From a virus: a stretch of DNA of 64,000 bases. The stretch covers positions 1-64,000 of IMG/VR virus record IMGVR_UViG_3300017917_002838, one strand, 5' to 3'. A program made the translations under genes and the position numbers. This document shows, piece after piece, positions 52,911-61,965 of the stretch; position 1 is the stretch's first letter; every line of letters begins with the position of its first letter. The notes under the pieces are model-generated. The model was not told the DNA's origin, did not search any database, and saw only the letters and a list, made by a program, of their open reading frames with translations.

Positions 52911-53683
52911 AATTTTGGAGCTTCAAATTTATCTATCTCAATAATGCCATTTTCTTTAGAATAGCATTCACTTCTGACAGGACACCCCTTGCAAACAGTA
53001 GAAGATTTTGTGAACGATCTAGTAGGCAAGGTATCCTCTTTATATGCCGACCATACAGTAGACATCCACTCAAAAGCTTCGTCAACAATTTGTTTATTTG
53101 CTTTATTCATCTCAATCGGTATTACTACAACTTCTTGCGTATTTTTATTCTCATATATAAAGAATCCCTCATCGGAATTGTTAATCTTCATATATATAAG
53201 TAGTTGTATTAAATGGTTTCCTGAAGGCTTAAGACTTGATTGCTTATGCAAAAATACTTCTTCTTTGGCCGTCTTTATTTCACCAATAATTTCTTTATTG
53301 TCAATTTCAAATATTAAATCGGCAAACCCTCTGATTGGTGGGTCCTGATTTAACATCTCCCGCTCTTCTTCTTTAAACCAGTCCATGTCTTTTATAAGGT
53401 CTTGAAGTCTTTCATGTGCTTGAGTACCATTCATCATGTTTGCAATTGCTACAGAGTCTTGTTGTTCCTCAAAAATTGCGCCGTTAAAAGCAATATACCA
53501 ATATCTAGCACAATTACCATGACCGTAACCTATTGTGCTTGGAGAAAAGGACTCTTTTTTAGTAAATTTATTTTCTCTTTTTTTAGAAAGGTATGCCTTG
53601 TTTAGCTTTTCGGAAAACTCCTCTAAGTTAAAAGACCCTTTGGACTTTTTGAACTTTAACTGGGATACTATTTCCCTTGACAA
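52907..53683 (-). CDS. Cas4/RecB-like PD-(D/E)XK exonuclease
   Basis: 258 residues. GTQAHERLQ (His), GFADLIF (Asp) and IIGEIKTAKEE (E-x-K) are the catalytic motifs. CARYWYI near the front and CKGCPVRSECYS near the end supply the four cysteines of the iron-sulfur cluster of Cas4-type exonucleases. There is no CRISPR array in the window, so a recombination role is likely. Four-base overlap with the two-ribbon protein gene. Confidence 0.82.
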   Translation of the reverse strand: MSREIVSQLKFKKSKGSFNLEEFSEKLNKAYLSKKRENKFTKKESFSPSTIGYGHGNCARYWYIAFNGAIFEEQQDSVAIANMMNGTQAHERLQDLIKDMDWFKEEEREMLNQDPPIRGFADLIFEIDNKEIIGEIKTAKEEVFLHKQSSLKPSGNHLIQLLIYMKINNSDEGFFIYENKNTQEVVVIPIEMNKANKQIVDEAFEWMSTVWSAYKEDTLPTRSFTKSSTVCKGCPVRSECYSKENGIIEIDKFEAPKL

Positions 53684-53691
53684 TTTTCCTC

Positions 53692-54030
53692 TTAACTATA
53701 TCGTGCAGAATACTTTAGTGCATCTACAAGCCGATCTATGGCTTCTTTAGCTGAGTAATAAATATTTTTTTTATAATTATTTATTGTTCCAGCTTTATCT
53801 TTACCAATTGTAGCATAATACGAAGCAAGTATGGCCAGTTTTGCAGATATTGCTTGTAATTCTACAATTAAAACTGGAGCTTTTGCAGATGGAACATCAG
53901 GGTTCATTACTAATTTAATTATTACTGACAAAGCCCTGTCCAGTTGTTCATCTTGCATATGCTCATGAAGATCATTAAATTCTGTAACTTCACTAATAAG
54001 TTCTAGTATGCTTTTAGCCTCTGTTGCCAT
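53692..54030 (-). CDS. Helical protein of the recombination block, unknown
   Basis: 112 residues, all helix (LDRALSVIIKLVMNPDVPSAKAPVLIVELQAISAKLAILASYYATIG). The position among recA, Cas4-like and resolvase genes suggests a recombination-mediator role, but no motif shows it. Confidence 0.55.
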   Translation of the reverse strand: MATEAKSILELISEVTEFNDLHEHMQDEQLDRALSVIIKLVMNPDVPSAKAPVLIVELQAISAKLAILASYYATIGKDKAGTINNYKKNIYYSAKEAIDRLVDALKYSARYS

Positions 54031-54172
54031 TATTTCTTACTTTCCAATGATTAACAATATAAGGTCCTAAATCGGACTTTATTCTGCCACTCTTTTCTAC
54101 CCTAACAATTCTACCATTTTGAATAATAGTTTTATTGTGTGGATGTTTTTTAATTCTTTGACCGTTAGACAT
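54014..54172 (-). CDS. Small basic protein
   Basis: 52 residues (NGQRIKKHPHNKTIIQNGRIVRVEKSGRIKSDLGPY). Overlaps the upstream gene by 8 and the downstream gene by 17 bases. Basic beta-rich; may bind DNA. Confidence 0.5.
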   Translation of the reverse strand: MSNGQRIKKHPHNKTIIQNGRIVRVEKSGRIKSDLGPYIVNHWKVRNNGNRG

Positions 54173-54473
54173 CTTTTTTCTCCCACTCTTCTATAAGCTG
54201 CTCCAGTAATGACCATTCAATTACTGCGAGTCTTGTTTTGCTGTTATCTTTTCCAAGAATAAGTTTAAGTACAGGGTACTTGTCACGGCTAACTTTAAAT
54301 GTATCTGTACAAACTTTTGCCCAAATTTTTTGGGAAATAGAAATACTTGACTCATACTCTTTATAATCAACTACGAAATCCTTCCACTGAGCATCTCCTT
54401 TTTGATAGTTACCACGTCCACTATTTTTTTGCTGTTTTGCTCCATCACGTTTAGCTTCAGATCTTTCAGACAT
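54165..54473 (-). CDS. Probable PD-(D/E)XK nuclease, Holliday-junction-resolvase-like
   Basis: 102 residues. SGRGNYQKGDAQWKDFVVDYKEYESSISISQKIWAKV contains G-D-A ... V-D-Y-K, the D-x-K form of the PD-(D/E)XK core, then KYPVLKLILG and LAVIEWSLLEQLIEE strands, as in short phage Hjc-like nucleases. A second resolvase (RuvC type) lies 2 kb away. Confidence 0.6.
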   Translation of the reverse strand: MSERSEAKRDGAKQQKNSGRGNYQKGDAQWKDFVVDYKEYESSISISQKIWAKVCTDTFKVSRDKYPVLKLILGKDNSKTRLAVIEWSLLEQLIEEWEKKDV

Positions 54474-54667
54474 TACAGTTTAAATCCAGTAGAGGATATA
54501 TGTCCATTTGGACATTTCCAAAATATAATCTGTTTTTCTCTAACATATTCTGCTTCGTCTGCAACTTCCTGGCATTCCTGACAAGAAAATGATCCTTCAA
54601 CAATTGTCTTTGGCTTTTCTACATTTTCATATTCTGGTTCAGAAAAAATGTCATTAAAGTTTGGCAT
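54473..54667 (-). CDS. Small zinc-binding protein
   Basis: 64 residues. SFSCQECQEVADEAEYV and IFWKCPNGHISS provide C-x2-C and C-x3-H ligands. One-base overlap downstream; overlaps the end of recA by 14 bases. Confidence 0.6.
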   Translation of the reverse strand: MPNFNDIFSEPEYENVEKPKTIVEGSFSCQECQEVADEAEYVREKQIIFWKCPNGHISSTGFKL

Positions 54668-55652
54668 CTATTTGTTTCCTTAGTTCGGTAACAACTTTAG
54701 GGTTTTCTTTAAGATATTGAACTGCTTTCTGCCTACCTTGTAGTCTTTCTCCCAATACCGTATACCAAGCTCCGCCCTTTTCAATAATTCCACACATCTC
54801 AGCAACATCTAGAGTTTCACCTATACTGTCCACTCCAAGCGACTCGCCCTGATAGTAGAAATCATATTGTCCAGACAAATTAGGTGGTCCAAGTTTGTTA
54901 TAGTCTATAATCCAGTTTACTGGTCTTCCAACCTTCTGTTCTATAATCTTGTCTCCAACCTGAACTCCAGCTTTAATAGCATTTGCTTCAGCCTCCGAAG
55001 ACCATAATTTAATAACAGTAGATGAGAAAAATTTTACTGCCATTCCACCCGTAGGGATATGGCTAGCATGCATAGAGCCAAATTGATTTCTTTGCTGTGA
55101 TATAAGAACCAGTAAAGTATTTTTGTTTGCATAATTTAACATTTTTACAGCATGAGTCATGTCTTTAGCCTCAGCACCAATTTGTTTTGTATCCTGCAAA
55201 TCCTTTAGTTCATTTCCATCTTTTTCAAAGTAGATTGCTGGTAGTAAAGCAGATATAGAATCTACAACTATTAAATCTACTCCTGCTTCCATAAGCCCAG
55301 TTGCAACATCAACCATATCGTTTACAGTTTTTGCTGGAGAATAAATTAATTTTTCCGAATCAACACCCAAACTTTCTGCCCACTTAGGATCATATGAAGA
55401 TTCAGAGTCTATCCAAGCACAAGTTTTTCCTTCTTGTTGAGCCAAACCAATCATTTGCAGGCAAAAAGATGACTTGCCAGCTGATTTGTTTCCCCATACC
55501 AAAACCTGTCTTCCATATCCTAATCCACCCTTAAGGGCAAGATTGAGACCAATGCTTGGCGTAGGCTGTTTTTCAATAGTAACGTCTATTGCAGATTGAA
55601 CTCGTTGTCTTGTTTTTGCATCTAATTGTGATAATACTTCTGTTATATCCAT
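54654..55652 (-). CDS. recA: RecA-type recombinase
   Basis: 332 residues, close to bacterial RecA. GNKSAGKSSFCL is Walker A, VDLIVVDSISALLP Walker B, and VLISQQRNQFGSMHASHIPTGGMAVKF has the ATP-sensing Gln segment and loop L2 region. The C-terminal acidic tail of host RecA is missing. It drives phage recombination and may replicate via joint molecules with the neighbouring resolvases and exonuclease. Confidence 0.93.
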   Translation of the reverse strand: MDITEVLSQLDAKTRQRVQSAIDVTIEKQPTPSIGLNLALKGGLGYGRQVLVWGNKSAGKSSFCLQMIGLAQQEGKTCAWIDSESSYDPKWAESLGVDSEKLIYSPAKTVNDMVDVATGLMEAGVDLIVVDSISALLPAIYFEKDGNELKDLQDTKQIGAEAKDMTHAVKMLNYANKNTLLVLISQQRNQFGSMHASHIPTGGMAVKFFSSTVIKLWSSEAEANAIKAGVQVGDKIIEQKVGRPVNWIIDYNKLGPPNLSGQYDFYYQGESLGVDSIGETLDVAEMCGIIEKGGAWYTVLGERLQGRQKAVQYLKENPKVVTELRKQIDAKL

Positions 55653-55682
55653 AAACTTCTTTCTGTTTGATTTATTATAGCA

Positions 55683-56096
55683 TTAAAATAAATTGCCGTG
55701 AAGTCTTGGACGAGCTCTATTTTTATCCATCTTAGAGTCTAAAACTTCATCTAGTGATTCCGAAACAATCTGTGCATTTTTAAGGGCAGCATAAAGATCT
55801 AATATCCTAATTAATACGTCTGCCATCTCTTCAACTATTTGGTAGCCACCCTTTTCTTTTCTTATTGCTTCTAAAACTTCAGTTACCTCAGAGTGTACTA
55901 ATGCTAGCTTATTTCCAATCTTGTCATAGCTTGTTTCGCCTTCCCAAAAACCTTTTTCAATAGCCGACTCATGTAGCACTGCTGCAAGGGCATCTAGACC
56001 GAACTCCGTTACAATTGAATGTGCTGTAGTTGTAACAGTAGGCTTATCTGGATTATTTGGATTTACTCTAAAATCTCCTATTTTAATTGTTCCCAT
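55683..56096 (-). CDS. MazG-type nucleotide pyrophosphohydrolase
   Basis: 137 residues. KLALVHSEVTEVLEAIRKEKGG and IVEEMADVLIRILDLYA form the E-x2-E...E-x2-D metal site of MazG proteins. DKNRARPRLHGNLF at the end is a common phage MazG tail. It would hydrolyse NTPs or alarmones to feed or protect phage metabolism. Confidence 0.85.
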   Translation of the reverse strand: MGTIKIGDFRVNPNNPDKPTVTTTAHSIVTEFGLDALAAVLHESAIEKGFWEGETSYDKIGNKLALVHSEVTEVLEAIRKEKGGYQIVEEMADVLIRILDLYAALKNAQIVSESLDEVLDSKMDKNRARPRLHGNLF

Positions 56097-56283
56097 TTTT
56101 ATCTCCTAGTTTAATAATAAAAGATGAATTATCTTCACTATAATCTAAAACTAATTGTTTTTCTTCTGTATTTCCTTTTAATACTGAATCAATTGTAACC
56201 TCAACAGATCCAATTTTTTCTAGTATTGCATATAATACATTTCCTATTTTTATTTGCGAGCTGATATCATTAATTTCGGACAT
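56083..56283 (-). CDS. Small protein, unknown
   Basis: 66 residues (SSQIKIGNVLYAILEKIGSVEVTIDSVLKGN). Beta-rich. Overlaps both neighbours by 14 bases. Confidence 0.5.
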   Translation of the reverse strand: MSEINDISSQIKIGNVLYAILEKIGSVEVTIDSVLKGNTEEKQLVLDYSEDNSSFIIKLGDKNGNN

Positions 56284-56500
56284 AAACGTCTACCCCTTTA
56301 AATTTTTTTAACCAGTCGAAGGTTGACATAAGATTTTCTCTAGTAACACAGGTATCGCAACCACAAAATAATTCGTATGGCTCCCAACCTTCAGGAACGC
56401 CTTCATCTTCATAAATACTGTTTAGGCAAGTATTGATATGATCTGTTACAAAATTTTGTAAAGACTCCGCTTCTTCTGTAGTTAACTCAACTGAGGTCAT
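56270..56500 (-). CDS. Small protein with a possible metal site
   Basis: 76 residues. ELFCGCDTCVTRENLMSTFDWLKK supplies three cysteines. Start at the ATG behind AAAGGAAATAAA within the last codons of dnaE (ATGA overlap). Confidence 0.6.
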   Translation of the reverse strand: MTSVELTTEEAESLQNFVTDHINTCLNSIYEDEGVPEGWEPYELFCGCDTCVTRENLMSTFDWLKKFKGVDVYVRN

Positions 56501-59500
56501 TTTATTTCCTTTACCATCAGTGTCCCATCTTCCAATTTTGAAAGGACTACATTGCATATCATTCCTTCTCTCATTTTTGCTAAAGCTAATTTATACATAC
56601 TAGTAAATACGATACATCTTGTCAACTCTTTATTATTATTTACAAGCACTATATGTGCCATTGTTTTACCAGCTTTAGTCTTATATGGAATAAAAGTTAA
56701 TACTCTATATTTATCTTCTGGAATATCTTTATACTCAGATCTATATAAATAGTCTACAAATATGTCATCTGTGTCTTCTTTAATCTCGTTTATATTTACA
56801 TATCTTGCAATTCGATTATCTCCAACTAATATAAAGTACATCTGTCCAGATTCTATTTGAGTATTTTCATTATGGAAAAGTCCTATAGATCCAGTCTCAT
56901 CAACTAATTCTATTCGAGCCCAGCCAGTACCTCTTTTAATTCCTTTAACCATTCCAAACATAACAAAACATCCAAGCTCATCAAAGTCTTCAATTGGTCT
57001 TGCTTGTGCTTTAATTTTTGGAGGAATAGTATTTAAATTAAACTGAGGTATTCCTAAGTATTCGTAGAAGTTTTCTTGTTCTTTTCCGCTTCTTGGATTG
57101 TCCTTAAAAGCAGCCCCGCCAATGGTATTAAGAGCGCTAACAGCCCTAGAGTTAATACCACTCCCTTTTGCTGACGCTTTTCCAGAAAAGTCTTTATAGT
57201 CTTCATATGGCCTCTTTTCAATTATTTTATTTGCTATGCTATCTGAAATATATTTAATATTTGCTAATCCAAATCTTATTGAATTATCTTGTAAAGAAAA
57301 ATCTATTTGTGATTCGTTTACATGTGGAAGTAATATCTTCAACCCAAGTCTTTTAGCCTCAATTAAATATTCAGTTCTTGCATCCTTGTCGCCTTCATTT
57401 TTAAGTATGGCGAACATAAACTCTAATGGATAATAATGCTTTAGCCACGCAGTCCAATAAGAAAGCATACTGTAAGCAACAGCGTGAGACCTATTGAAAG
57501 AGTAGCCAGCATGAGCTTCAAAATCATGCCATAGCGCTTCTGCCGTTTCTTTTGTAATGTGCTTTGAAGCTCCAGAAACAAATTTTTCTTTGAATTGATC
57601 AAACTCTCTTGCATCCTTTTTCTTACCAATAATCTTTCTTACTTTATCTGCTTCAGACCAGGACATGCCACCCAAATAAACGCAAGCTTGCATAACCTGT
57701 TCTTGATAAATAATAACACCATAAGTATTTTTTGTAAAAGGCTGCATAATTTGATGAACATATTCTACGGCTTCTCTACCATTTTTTCTGGCAATATATG
57801 AGGCACCGACAGTATTCATTGCTCCCGGGCGAACCAAAGCGTTTGATGCAGCTAAATCTTCAAAAGAGCTGACTCCCATTTTTATTAGAAGATTTGTATA
57901 TGGAGTTGCCTCAGCTTGAAAAACTCCTTTAGTATATCCAGAACTTAGATCAAAATATACTTTTGAATCATCTAAAGGAATTTGTGATGTAATTATATCT
58001 TTATTATATCTTTGTTTGATTGATTGAATTGTGTCTGAAATAACTGATAATGTTTTTAATCCTAAAGCATCTAGCTTGATTAGCCCAATGTCTGCTACTG
58101 TATCCATGTCATAGGCTACAACAGGAACCCGTCCAGATACCTTGTCTTGTGGATCTTCTCTAGTTTCAATTGGAGCATAGTTTCTAACATCATCTTTAGC
58201 AACAACTACACCGGCTGCATGTACTCCAACATTTCTAATTCTTCCACGTAATTTTTCTGCTAAGTTTGTAACTTCTGGATATTTATTTCTAAAATCTAAT
58301 GTGTTTGGCGAATCCATATAATCTTCAAATGTGTCTACAGATTTTAGTGCCTTGTTTACTTCACCAAGTGGCACCATGAATACTCGGGCAGCATCACGTA
58401 CTACACCCTTGTCTTTAAAATATGTAAATGTAGAAATAGATGCAACGTGCTTAAACTTTTTCTTTAGATAATCTTTAACTTCTTTACGACGGCGGTCTTC
58501 AAAATCTGTGTCAATATCCGGAAAGTCGTTACGCTCTGGATTAATGAATCGAAAAAATAGAAGATCATATTCTACTGGATCAACATCTGTAATTCCAAGG
58601 GTATAGCAAACCAAAGATCCGGCTGCAGAACCACGTCCTGGTCCAACCATAATGTTCTGAGACTTTGCCCAGTTAATCATATCTGCTACAACCAAGAAAT
58701 AAGAAGCAAATTTTTTATCCTTAATAATATTTAATTCTTCTGTTAATCTCTGTTCGTATACATCATTACCCAGTAAGGATGGTGTCAGGCCTAGCCTTTC
58801 TAGGCCCTGGAAGGCCATCTCAGCCAGTTTCTCGTCGGCATTGGTCTTGGGTACTGGAAGTAGGTCTAATCCCTGCTTAAAGTCGTACTCCTCGACCTTA
58901 TTTGCTATTTCAACTGTATTATCTAAAATGTCTGCCCTATTTATACCATTTAGTTTAAATGCTTCTTCTATTTCTTTTCTGGTCATTAAATATAAATCTA
59001 AATGTTCAAAGGATATCCTGCGCTCTGGCCATAGGTAATTATATCTTTCAAACATATTGTTTATTTTTCTAGACTTTTCAAAATCTAATTCTTTATTAGC
59101 TTTTGGAGAAGTAGAAAGGATTAGCATGGCCTCCTCTAATTCTCTTTCTGATTCTTTAGAGAAATGTGCATCACCAGTTGCAACTGGTTTAATTCCTAGT
59201 TCGTCTGCTAAATTTAATAAGGCTGTATTTATTTCTATTGGATTATGTGGCTGAACCTCAACATAAAAATCATCGCCAAATGTTTTTTTAAAATCTTTTA
59301 ATAATAATTTTGCGGTAGAAAAATCTTGCTTTTCAATTGCCTTGCTAATTAAACCGTTAAGACATCCGCTTAAAACAATAATGCCATCTGAGTATTCGTT
59401 TAAAACTTCTCTGTCAATTCTAGGCTTGTGATAAAAACCTTCTGTCCAGGCAATTTCTTGAAGTCTATTTATATTAGTAAGACCCTTTTGATTTTTTGCT

Positions 59501-59784
59501 AATAAAATTACGTGATTATAAGATTGAATAGATTTATCGGTAGCTGAAGATTTATCAAACCTATCTGTTGGAGATATGTACGCTTCTACTCCAAGGATGG
59601 GTTTAACTCCATGATCTTTTGCTGCAGCTTGAATTTCTCTGTGAGACGAAAGAGTTCCATGATCTGTTATTGCCATAGCTGGCTGACCAATTTCTTTTAC
59701 AGTTTTTATAAGCTCTTCTGGAGAATTTAATCCGTCCATGAGGCTATAATAACTATGAACATGTAAATGAACAAAACTATCCAT
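56497..59784 (-). CDS. dnaE: DNA polymerase III alpha subunit
   Basis: 1095 residues. FVHLHVHSYYSLMDG opens the N-terminal PHP domain, with PAMAITDHGTL. The palm has PGRGSAAGSLVCYTLGITDVDP and the catalytic aspartates in PDIDTDFED. HAAGVVVAKDD and the YQEQVMQ segments mark the fingers, and an OB-fold region closes the chain. It copies phage DNA; no beta clamp or epsilon subunit gene is in the window, so host factors are probably used. Confidence 0.93.
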   Translation of the reverse strand: MDSFVHLHVHSYYSLMDGLNSPEELIKTVKEIGQPAMAITDHGTLSSHREIQAAAKDHGVKPILGVEAYISPTDRFDKSSATDKSIQSYNHVILLAKNQKGLTNINRLQEIAWTEGFYHKPRIDREVLNEYSDGIIVLSGCLNGLISKAIEKQDFSTAKLLLKDFKKTFGDDFYVEVQPHNPIEINTALLNLADELGIKPVATGDAHFSKESERELEEAMLILSTSPKANKELDFEKSRKINNMFERYNYLWPERRISFEHLDLYLMTRKEIEEAFKLNGINRADILDNTVEIANKVEEYDFKQGLDLLPVPKTNADEKLAEMAFQGLERLGLTPSLLGNDVYEQRLTEELNIIKDKKFASYFLVVADMINWAKSQNIMVGPGRGSAAGSLVCYTLGITDVDPVEYDLLFFRFINPERNDFPDIDTDFEDRRRKEVKDYLKKKFKHVASISTFTYFKDKGVVRDAARVFMVPLGEVNKALKSVDTFEDYMDSPNTLDFRNKYPEVTNLAEKLRGRIRNVGVHAAGVVVAKDDVRNYAPIETREDPQDKVSGRVPVVAYDMDTVADIGLIKLDALGLKTLSVISDTIQSIKQRYNKDIITSQIPLDDSKVYFDLSSGYTKGVFQAEATPYTNLLIKMGVSSFEDLAASNALVRPGAMNTVGASYIARKNGREAVEYVHQIMQPFTKNTYGVIIYQEQVMQACVYLGGMSWSEADKVRKIIGKKKDAREFDQFKEKFVSGASKHITKETAEALWHDFEAHAGYSFNRSHAVAYSMLSYWTAWLKHYYPLEFMFAILKNEGDKDARTEYLIEAKRLGLKILLPHVNESQIDFSLQDNSIRFGLANIKYISDSIANKIIEKRPYEDYKDFSGKASAKGSGINSRAVSALNTIGGAAFKDNPRSGKEQENFYEYLGIPQFNLNTIPPKIKAQARPIEDFDELGCFVMFGMVKGIKRGTGWARIELVDETGSIGLFHNENTQIESGQMYFILVGDNRIARYVNINEIKEDTDDIFVDYLYRSEYKDIPEDKYRVLTFIPYKTKAGKTMAHIVLVNNNKELTRCIVFTSMYKLALAKMREGMICNVVLSKLEDGTLMVKEIK

Positions 59785-59986
59785 CCCGCCTCCAATGTAT
59801 AAACGATTTAATATAAACTATCATATATGCGATAGCTGCAACTATAAAACCATATTGTTTTGTAACGATAGCATATGCTATCCATAAGCATTCATTGACA
59901 ACAAGTATGAGCCAACCCCAGATTGTTTTTTTACCAACAAAAAATATTCCGGTTACTCCAACCGCTGCTAATATCCATGACCACAT
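59777..59986 (-). CDS. Small membrane protein, three helices
   Basis: 69 residues. WSWILAAVGVTGIFFVGKK, WGWLILVVNECLWIAYAIV and FIVAAIAYMIVYIKSFIHW are three hydrophobic segments; the W-x2-N-x3-W pattern is like half of a PnuC vitamin transporter. Overlaps dnaE by 8 bases. Confidence 0.6.
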   Translation of the reverse strand: MWSWILAAVGVTGIFFVGKKTIWGWLILVVNECLWIAYAIVTKQYGFIVAAIAYMIVYIKSFIHWRRDG

Positions 59987-60017
59987 TTTAATAATAGGGG
60001 GCTTTCGCCCCCTACCT

Positions 60018-60689
60018 TTACCAGTCTAAACTGCTGCTTGTTGAGGAATCTTCTGATTTTTCTGACTCATTGTTGAGATAGAATGATTCCTGCTCTGCAT
60101 ATGGAAGATCTCTAACGGCAACCGTTTCTAGATCGAATAATTCAAGTGCTGACTTATCAAAAGCACCCTCATCTTTTGCTAATGGAATTGCTGTGTAACT
60201 GGTATCTGTCTTAGAGCCAGTTCTCTTTACACGCCACATTAAATTAGAAATGCTACCCATTTCATTTGCATACTCAATGAGTGTTGGTGTAATTGTTTTT
60301 CCGCTATGACCTTGAGACAAGATTGCTACGTATGGATCTTCCTTGCCATCATCAACTAGAACGTTGATATAAAGTCTTTGTCGGCCTTTCCATCCAGCCT
60401 TATAGTCTTTCTTATGCTGTTCGCATCCCCAACACTTGCCTTGATCGTCAATTGTGCATAGGGCTTTTCGTCTGTAATCTTTAGGATTTGTATGTTCTAC
60501 TGCAATAAATCCAAGACCGTATTTAACATCGTAATGCGGTGAATCTGGGTCTAGCTCTTGTAAAAATCTAATCTTTAAGCTTTCGCCGTCTTCAATCTTT
60601 AGCCAACGGCCTTTTGGTCCGCCTTCTCCACTTGATTGTGGTTTGTCTAGTGCTTTGTTTAGGTCTTTTAGACCTTTTACTATTCCCAT
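60018..60689 (-). CDS. ssb: Single-stranded DNA-binding protein, gp32-like
   Basis: 223 residues. A core OB-fold (GRWLKIEDGESLKIRFLQEL, YDVKYGLGFIAVEH), a zinc site in CTIDDQGKCWGCEQHK, and an acidic, Ser-rich C-terminal tail ending SSSLDW are the three parts of T4 gp32-type SSBs. It protects replication intermediates and would bind the polymerase and recombinase through its tail. Confidence 0.8.
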   Translation of the reverse strand: MGIVKGLKDLNKALDKPQSSGEGGPKGRWLKIEDGESLKIRFLQELDPDSPHYDVKYGLGFIAVEHTNPKDYRRKALCTIDDQGKCWGCEQHKKDYKAGWKGRQRLYINVLVDDGKEDPYVAILSQGHSGKTITPTLIEYANEMGSISNLMWRVKRTGSKTDTSYTAIPLAKDEGAFDKSALELFDLETVAVRDLPYAEQESFYLNNESEKSEDSSTSSSLDW

Positions 60690-60745
60690 ATATATTCCTT
60701 ATCTGTATAGTTGGCAGTATAGATCTGCCTGTATATTCTATTATA

Positions 60746-61738
60746 TCATTGCCATAAAACATATTCAATATGAGAAACTGCATTTCTGATACAATCTTTT
60801 ATCTCAGAATCTGTCATGTCTCCCGCATCTTTTGCATCATGTGGGTATATCTTACCATAAGAATGCGAAGCCCACAAGATGTCTTTATTCTTTAATCTAC
60901 TTACAATTGAATTACCAAGTTCTCTACCTGCTAAATCTGCATCTGTCATAATTATTATTTTGTTAAAATATCTATTTAATAAATTAATATTTGTAGAAGA
61001 TAGATGTCCTCCCAGTGTTGCTACTACGTTTGGAAATCCAGCCTGATGAACCCTCATTGCATCAAAGGATGATTCTGTAATAATACAAATACCGCCAACA
61101 AGTTTAGCCCTGTGAATATTAAAAAGGGTACTACTGCGAGGTAGTCCCGTAGAGTTTTTGAACGTTTTACTATCAATCCCACGCCCAACAATCCCAACGC
61201 AAGTCCCGTCAGGGCTATGTACAGGAACAGTAACCATCCTGCGATTATAAGAATATCCAACATTAAAGTACTCCAATGTTTCATCTGTAAATCCACGACC
61301 ATGCATGTATGCACGTCCGTCATCATATTTTTTCATCTCTTCTGAAAGTTTTAATAATGTTTCTGAATCAAACTCTATAAACTCTGGTTTATCTTCTAGC
61401 GTTTCTGCTAACATTTCATCAAAGTTTGATAAAGATTCTGTTTCTTTACTAGAAATAAATCTTATTGCTTCAAAGTAATTCTTGCCACCTACTCTTTTTA
61501 TTAGATCAATAAGTGTTCCAGTTTCTCCGCAAGCTGGGTTGAAACACAACCATGCTCCAGAACTTTTGCTAACAGAAAAACTTGTTGTATGCCTATTACT
61601 ATGAAATGGACAATATAATAAAAAGTCGTTACCGGTTTCTCCAGCTACATCTAAACCTAAAGACTTTAGAACTGATTTAATGTGCGAGGAGGAATACGTC
61701 TGATCAGTTTGCTTTGCGAAATTCCCTCTAATTGCCAT
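60746..61738 (-). CDS. DnaG-type primase with CHC2 zinc finger and Toprim domain
   Basis: 330 residues. YCPFHSNRHTTSFSV and WLCFNPACGETGT form the CHC2 zinc-binding domain, ITESSFDAMRVHQAGF and MTDADLAGRELGNSIV the Toprim motifs. Start chosen at the ATG behind GGAAAGAG; a longer frame would overlap the upstream gene further. It makes primers for the phage polymerase. Confidence 0.88.
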   Translation of the reverse strand: MAIRGNFAKQTDQTYSSSHIKSVLKSLGLDVAGETGNDFLLYCPFHSNRHTTSFSVSKSSGAWLCFNPACGETGTLIDLIKRVGGKNYFEAIRFISSKETESLSNFDEMLAETLEDKPEFIEFDSETLLKLSEEMKKYDDGRAYMHGRGFTDETLEYFNVGYSYNRRMVTVPVHSPDGTCVGIVGRGIDSKTFKNSTGLPRSSTLFNIHRAKLVGGICIITESSFDAMRVHQAGFPNVVATLGGHLSSTNINLLNRYFNKIIIMTDADLAGRELGNSIVSRLKNKDILWASHSYGKIYPHDAKDAGDMTDSEIKDCIRNAVSHIEYVLWQ

Positions 61739-61965
61739 GCCTGACTCTTTCCTACATGCACTCCGTGGATAGTTATTAGGAACTTCCACTTTTCACCATC
61801 ATATTCTACAGAAAAGGCGGGGTCTATGTCAAGTGTTCTTACATAGCCCATGTCTCTCATATTATGTATCAGTAAAGATTCGTACTGGGCTCTGATTCTA
61901 ACCATGTCAGAATCATCTAGGAACTCGCCCTTAATTTGAAATCTTCTTAATTGTTGATGAGTCAT
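61666..61965 (-). CDS. Small protein of the replication block, unknown
   Basis: 99 residues (MTHQQLRRFQIKGEFLDDSDMVRIRAQYESLLI...). Four-base overlap with the helicase gene; overlaps the primase start by 73 bases. Beta-rich in its second half. Function unknown. Confidence 0.55.
   Translation of the reverse strand: MTHQQLRRFQIKGEFLDDSDMVRIRAQYESLLIHNMRDMGYVRTLDIDPAFSVEYDGEKWKFLITIHGVHVGKSQAWQLEGISQSKLIRRIPPRTLNQF

Noticed and set aside
52907-53683. A CRISPR adaptation locus suggested by the Cas4-like gene
   Set aside because: No direct-repeat array and no cas1/cas2 in the window; the neighbours are recombination genes.
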